From the NCBI GenBank assembly GCA_021397845.1, contig CM038039.1, positions 8,735,731 to 8,799,730 on the forward strand: a DNA stretch of 64,000 bases. Reading direction: 5' to 3'. Under the pieces are notes generated by a model. That model was given only the letters and a program-made list of their open reading frames with translations. It ran no database searches and was not told where the DNA came from. Shown piece after piece: positions 59,346-64,000 of the stretch (its first letter is position 1; each line of letters begins with the position of its first letter). This DNA comes from Areca catechu. Taxonomy: Eukaryota > Streptophyta > Magnoliopsida > Arecales > Arecaceae. Position numbers and translations under genes: made by a program.

Positions 59346-59881
59346 CTTTATAAAAAAAATCAAGTCAAATAGATTTTAGAAAAAATTTACAAGTAAGAAA
59401 GCATTATGTTATTATTCAATAATAATTATTTTTTTTAAAGAATAATTATACAACCACCACCTTGTTGCCCATTAGATGGAAGAGTAATTCTTTGTGCACC
59501 GCGTGCGGTGCAACAAATCCAGCGTGGCCCGCACCGCATGCAGCTATTGGTCCATGCTGGCACCGCTTGGCATGATGGGTGGGACGGGATATGGCATGAC
59601 GGGAGGGGTATACGTAAGCTGCAGACGCCGTCCTGCAGTCTTTTCAATCATGCAAAATGATCATTCTGTCCTCATCATTTTCGGTATAGGAAAAAGGGTT
59701 CTTATTCTGCAAACAGGGAAAAAAAACACATTTGCCACTACGAAGCCCCACCCCAGAGTTCGTCCATTGTTTTTGGACATCCCAGATACCTACATTTTAT
59801 ATTTTTTGCTCATCTTTGGTGGTCGAGAAAGCGTTGGTGATCTTCCTTCAACATTTGATACACCTTCAAAATCTTGGAAAA
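59346..59881. other. Spacer upstream of the DUF1985-type gene, with a strong short palindrome
   Basis: 59495-59512 reads TGCACCGCGTGCGGTGCA: 8-bp arms TGCACCGC/GCGGTGCA round GT. Related GCACCGC words follow within 60 bp ('GCACCGCATGC', 'GGCACCGCTTGGC'). The remainder to the proposed start codon may contain promoter and 5' leader, but no TATA box is convincing. Confidence 0.5.
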
Positions 59882-60130
59882 ATGGAGACAAGTAGTTTCG
59901 TCTTTAAACGCAGACGACGAACACGAAAAGAACGCAAGAAGGAAATGCAGATAGAGGAAGGAAGTACTGCGATCGTTGTTTATTCAGGACGTGATGAGAC
60001 CCCCTTAAGATCCGTCCCCAAGAATGATACAAAAGCAGAAACAAGTTAGCAAAATTTTTTATTCCTACTTGGATTTGACATTTAGCATCTGAACTTTTTT
60101 TTTACAATTTCTGCAAGGGTATCAGAGTTT

Positions 60131-60241
60131 TTAAACTAGGGTGCCCCAGGTTTTGAACAAGGATGTCGTAGGTTTTGAACAACGGTGTCGTAGGTTTTGA
60201 ATAACGGTATCGTAGGTTTTGAACTAGGGTGTCGTAATTTC
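60131..60241 (-). repeat. Inverted short array of the ~22-bp module
   Basis: Four copies of a module whose minus strand reads about TACGACACCCTAGTTCAAAA lie head to tail. The same module occurs on the plus strand from 60358 onward in every unit of the 191-bp array. The two blocks are therefore inverted relative to each other across a ~115-bp AT-rich spacer. Confidence 0.8.
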
Positions 60242-60357
60242 TATTTTACTATTTTAATGTCAATCTTTGAAATTTATCTCTACAGAGGGATGTCACGATA
60301 ATTTTTTAAAAAATATTAAGTCTTCATAGTATAAAATCATGACACTGTAGTTCAGAT

Positions 60358-61673
60358 ATTACGACACCCTAGTTCAAAACCTACGACACCATAGTTCAAA
60401 ACCTACGACACCCATGCAGAAATTATAAAAAATAAGTTTTTAACCCCTCTACCTCTAATACATGGCAACCGTGGCTTGTTTTATGACTCCTAGGGTGTCA
60501 TAAAATTGCCACGGATGCTGTAACATTAATCAAAATGGCCAAAATAGTATTACGACATCCTAGTTCAAAACTTACGATACCCTAGTTCAAAACCTATGAC
60601 GCCCATGCAGAAAATATGAAAAATAAGTTTTTAACCCCTCTACCTCTAATACATAGCAACCGTGGCTTGTTTTATAACTCCCAAGGTATCATAAAATTGC
60701 CATGGATGCTGTAACATTAATCAAAATGGCCAAAACAGTATTACGACACCCTAGTTCAAAACCTACGACACTCTAGTTCAAAACTTACGACACCCATGCA
60801 GAAATTATGAAAAATAAGTTTTTAACCCTTCTGCCTCTAATACATGGCAACCGTGGCTTGTTTTATAACTCCCAGGGTGTCATAAAATTGCCACGGATGC
60901 TGTAACATTAATCAAAATGGCTAAAACAGTATTACGACATCCTAGTTCAAAACCTACGACACTCTAGTTCAAAACTTACGACACCCATGCAGAAATTATG
61001 AAAAATAAGTTGTTAACCCTTCTACCTCTAATACATGGCAACCGTGGCTTGTTTTATGACTCCCAGGGTGTCATAAAATTGCCACGGATGCTGTAACATT
61101 AATCAAAATGGCCAAAACAGTATTATGACACCCTAGTTCAAAATCTACGACACCCTAGTTCAAAACCTACGACACCCTAGTTCAAAACCTACGACACCCA
61201 TGCAGAAATTATGAAAAATAAGTTTTTAACCCTTCTACCTCTAATACATGGCAACCGTGGCTTATTTTATGACTCCTAGGGTGTCATAAAATTACCACGG
61301 ATGCTGTAACATTAATCAAAATGGCCAAAATAGTATTACGACGCCCTAGTTCAAAACCTACGACACCCTAGTTCAAAATCTATGACACCCATGCAGAAAT
61401 TATGAAAAATAAGTTTTTAACCCCCTACCTCTAATACATGGCAATCGTGGCTTGTTTTATGACTCCCAGGGTGTCATAAAATTGCCATGGATGCTGTAAC
61501 ATTAATCAAAATGGCCAAAATAGTATTACAATATCCTAGTTCAAACCTACGGTACCCTAGTTCAAAACCTACGACACCCATGCAGAAATTATGAAAAATA
61601 AGTTTTTAAACCCTCTACCTCTAATACATGGCAACCTTGGCTTGTTTTATGACTCCCAGGATGTCATAAAAAT
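60358..61673 (+). repeat. ~191-bp tandem array, seven units
   Basis: The anchor CCCATGCAGAAA recurs at 60411, 60602, 60793, 60984, 61197, 61388 and 61577, giving spacings of 191, 191, 191, 213, 191 and 189. The 213-bp spacing contains one additional 22-bp module. Each unit holds one to three TACGACACCCTAGTTCAAAA modules, then 'TTTTTAACCC', 'CATGGCAACCGTGGCTTG', 'GGTGTCATAAAATTGCC' and 'TGTAACATTAATCAAAATGG'. It fills most of the proposed first intron of the DUF1985-type gene and is not coding. Confidence 0.9.
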
Positions 61674-64000
61674 TTTTATTTAGAATTTATTGCTTGAATT
61701 TATTGCTTAACTTACATTTATATTTTACTTATATTTCAGGAGATCTTGCAATGCTTCGGCTGCCCAGATTAAAGGCTTCACAATTGTTTAAAAATCATTG
61801 CAAGCCAGCAGTGTATGCAGAACAGGTTTTGAAGATGAGTTTCTCAAGTTATCATTTAGAAATAATCCAAAAGACTCCTTTCAATGCATTCGTAGACATG
61901 CAATTGTTTGTGGTCGACGGGCGTCTACTAGCTGAAATTATTAGATGCTATAAGGGAGGAAACAAGTTTATTTTTTGTGGTAAGGAAGTTATATTCAGCG
62001 TGGAAGACCTGGCCCTAATTTTGGGTCTGCAATGCCACGAAAAGAAAATCAAAATGGAAGATCAAGTTAAGAAGGGCCGGTTATTCAGAAGATTTGGAAG
62101 ACAATTAAATCTGCAAAATAAGGGGCTGGAGAAGTTAATTGCCCGACTTCATTCATCCAATCTACAAGAGGATGTCGAGGACACAGTGAGATTATGGATT
62201 GCATTTATGTTCGCAACGTTCTTGTATCCAAAGTCAAATCAAAGTTGTCCAAGATTTATCATCCCTTACATAGATGATTTATCCCAGCTGGGTAAAATAG
62301 ATTGGGCTACCACAATAAAGGAGTTGACTCTTATGTCTCTCCCAGATGCTGCTTTTTGCTTAAGATCCGACCAGCTAGTCCTAACCAAAAGAAGTGACAA
62401 GGTTAGGAGGCAGCCAACCCTGTATGGGTGTACAGCTGCTCTGTTGGTAAGTGTCATTGATATGCAGTAAAAGTATAATTGCTTTATTTTAAATCTTCCA
62501 TATATTTAACATACATGATTATTATGTACAGGTTTGGTTCCTTGAGCATAGTACCTTGAGAGCCCCAACATATCCAAAAAAATTGCCTAGGCTGTTAAAA
62601 TGGTATGACAACCAGGTGAAGACAAAGATTGTTGACCTTACAAACTTGAAGCCTCATGAGTTGGTAAATAAAAATATTTTTTTATTATAATATTAATGAA
62701 TAATATATTATTATGATTAATGTATGGTTATTTTGTTATTGTTCTTGGCTTGCAGGTGGAGGGAGCTATTGAGCCAACAATAATGGAACAATGGCTTCTC
62801 TCTAAAGAAACAGTAACAGCAGCATCCTCCGAAAAAGAAAAAACTTGTGCAAGCTGTGCACAGGTGAATGTTAAAGTTGAAGATATAAAGAAGAGGCTAG
62901 CCATAGTTGAAACTCTTCTTAGTTCATTGGTAAATAAAGGTACCAATGCCAATAAAGAAGGCTAGAAAGAGGCGGAGGGAGAGGATACTGAAGATACTGA
63001 GGTTGAGGTGGAAGAAATTTTTGATAGAAAATTTAAGGATACCCTTGTAAGTAAGGAAGTTGAGGGGGGAAAAGAAGAAATCCAGATTCCTTCACTTATC
63101 AAGAGGGTAAAAAAAGAACCTAGGCTGCGAAAGGCCTCCCAAATCGCAATTGATTCTGCTTTCGAAACAAACCCATCGAAAAAAAGGTTGAAAATGGTGG
63201 GCACATCTCAGCCTGAGGAATCAAATTTGAATTTTCAAATTGAAGATGATAAAAATTTGATCAATATATTTTTGAAAGAAAAGATGAACTCGTAAGTTAC
63301 ACCTATTTTTTCTAATATGTATGCTAATTTATAGTCGAGAATATATAATATCATTCATGTTTATTAATTTCAGGGTTGTCATGTACACCAACAAATTCAG
63401 AGGCACTATTACTAGGAAAAATATTTTTGATTTCATCAATAATGACATGATAGTTGATGATATAAGTAATGGAGTATTACATCATTTTATTGTTAATCTT
63501 TATGTATGTACTGATATATTTTCTAATAATTATTATATTTACCTCATAATTAATCAGTTTAAATTGTATTGATAGATAATTGATGCCGGACAAGAGTTTA
63601 TTACAAAGAACTGGGCTGAGAATGCAGAAAGATATCATAAGAGTATAGTTGCTCCAGTAATGACTTCTGGCATGTGCCTAACCTCACCATCACCATGCCA
63701 TAAACTTGCTGGAATAGCTGGTAATATAATTTTTGATGGAGTGAGTGATGCAGATAAGAAGGAATTTCGATTTCTCTTCACTATCATAAACTCCGAAAAT
63801 TCTCACTAGCACCTGGTAGCGGTGGACATGCAAGAGAAGATTTTCATGCATCTGAATTTGATAAAGCACAATTCCAAGTATAAGGCAAATGCAAGGAAGC
63901 GGCACAAGATAGTAGGTGCAATGTTCCACATATTCTGTAATAATAGTAAGGTATCCAAATGGTCCATGATAGAGAATAATGAATGCCCTTCCCAAGCTGC

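Larger units (their letters stand above)
59882..64000 (+). pseudogene. DUF1985 / Ulp1 (C48) peptidase gene of Mutator-like type, decaying and cut by window end
   Basis: Proposed exons are 59882-60044, 61740-62446, 62532-62663, 62756-63291, 63374-63461 and 63576 onward; joining phases agree at every junction. Exon 1 (tentative) encodes a basic 'FKRRRRTRKERKKE', a likely nuclear signal. Exon 2 is a full DUF1985-type domain ('FNAFVDMQLF', 'FIFCGKEVIFSVEDLALILG', 'LWIAFMFATFLYP', 'DAAFCLRSDQL'). Exon 3 has 'VWFLEHSTLRAPTYPKKLPR'. Exon 4 is a coiled coil ('VNVKVEDIKKRLAIVETLL') and a charged linker, with a TAG at 62963. Exons 5 and 6 begin the C48 peptidase ('ITRKNIFDFINNDMIVDD', 'FRFLFTIINSENSH'). 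A TAG at 63807 directly follows the His expected in the catalytic site, and the usual Asp is not evident. The donor of intron 5 reads AT at 63462-63463. The catalytic Cys would lie beyond the window after 'ECPSQ'. Such genes occur as second genes of plant Mutator-like elements; their role in transposition is unknown. No MURA transposase is seen here. Confidence 0.65.

Noticed and set aside
60358..61673. CRISPR-like regular repeat spacing
   Set aside because: Units of 191 bp are repeated whole, without unique spacers, in a plant nuclear context.

Overview
This window is repeat-dominated nuclear DNA from a flowering plant. The evidence is several lineages of plant LTR retrotransposons nested in one another (Ty3 chromovirus, an Athila-like gag-protease family, a long SIRE/Maximus-type Ty1-copia element), LINE remnants, a tRNA-headed SINE-like family, and a spliced DUF1985/Ulp1-type gene of the kind carried by plant Mutator-like elements. 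A monocot such as a palm is a guess I cannot prove. I see no housekeeping gene, rRNA, tRNA or CRISPR array.

Layout. 1-5600 is the 3' part of a plus-strand LTR element (E1). Its internal region carries a decayed ANTISENSE gene (PF04195-like domain plus long coiled coils). 5601-8035 holds AT-rich DNA, a GC-rich ~177-bp repeat, a LINE RNase H remnant and a cluster of hairpins. 8036-10931 is a minus-strand fragment of an Athila-like family (gag start, tRNA-Asp primer site, most of an LTR). 10932-17299 is a plus-strand chromovirus (copy A) sitting in that LTR. 17300-20504 is a second antisense-gene element (E2), and 20505-25114 is gene-free with two SINE-like copies.

25115-58051 is one nested stack. 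The base layer is a minus-strand tandem of two gag-protease-only elements sharing a middle LTR: 3' LTR 25115-26931, body B 26932-31836, middle LTR 31837-33426 plus 54038-54265, body D 54266-58051. A chromovirus (copy C, 33427-54032) split the middle LTR with target duplication ACCGG. A SIRE-like element (37382-49653) split the chromovirus with target duplication TGGAT. A GC-rich ~1.4-kb insert then split the SIRE-like element's downstream ORF. The stack ends against a LINE reverse-transcriptase remnant at 58052.

59882-64000 is a plus-strand multi-exon gene, probably the non-transposase gene of a Mutator-like element (basic N-terminus, DUF1985, coiled coil, Ulp1/C48 peptidase). It runs off the window. 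Its first proposed intron contains a seven-unit ~191-bp tandem array. Two in-frame stops and one altered splice donor mark it as decaying.

Most coding stretches are broken by stops and frameshifts, many of them C-to-T/G-to-A type changes expected in methylated repeats. The most interesting points are the gag-protease family with its own C-terminal extension in place of polymerase, the base-exact shared junction showing that 8036-17299 and 30518-52160 are copies of one duplicated nest, the antisense genes in E1/E2, the GTGTCGACAC palindrome clusters in the SIRE-like element, and the hairpin cluster at 7492-7932.
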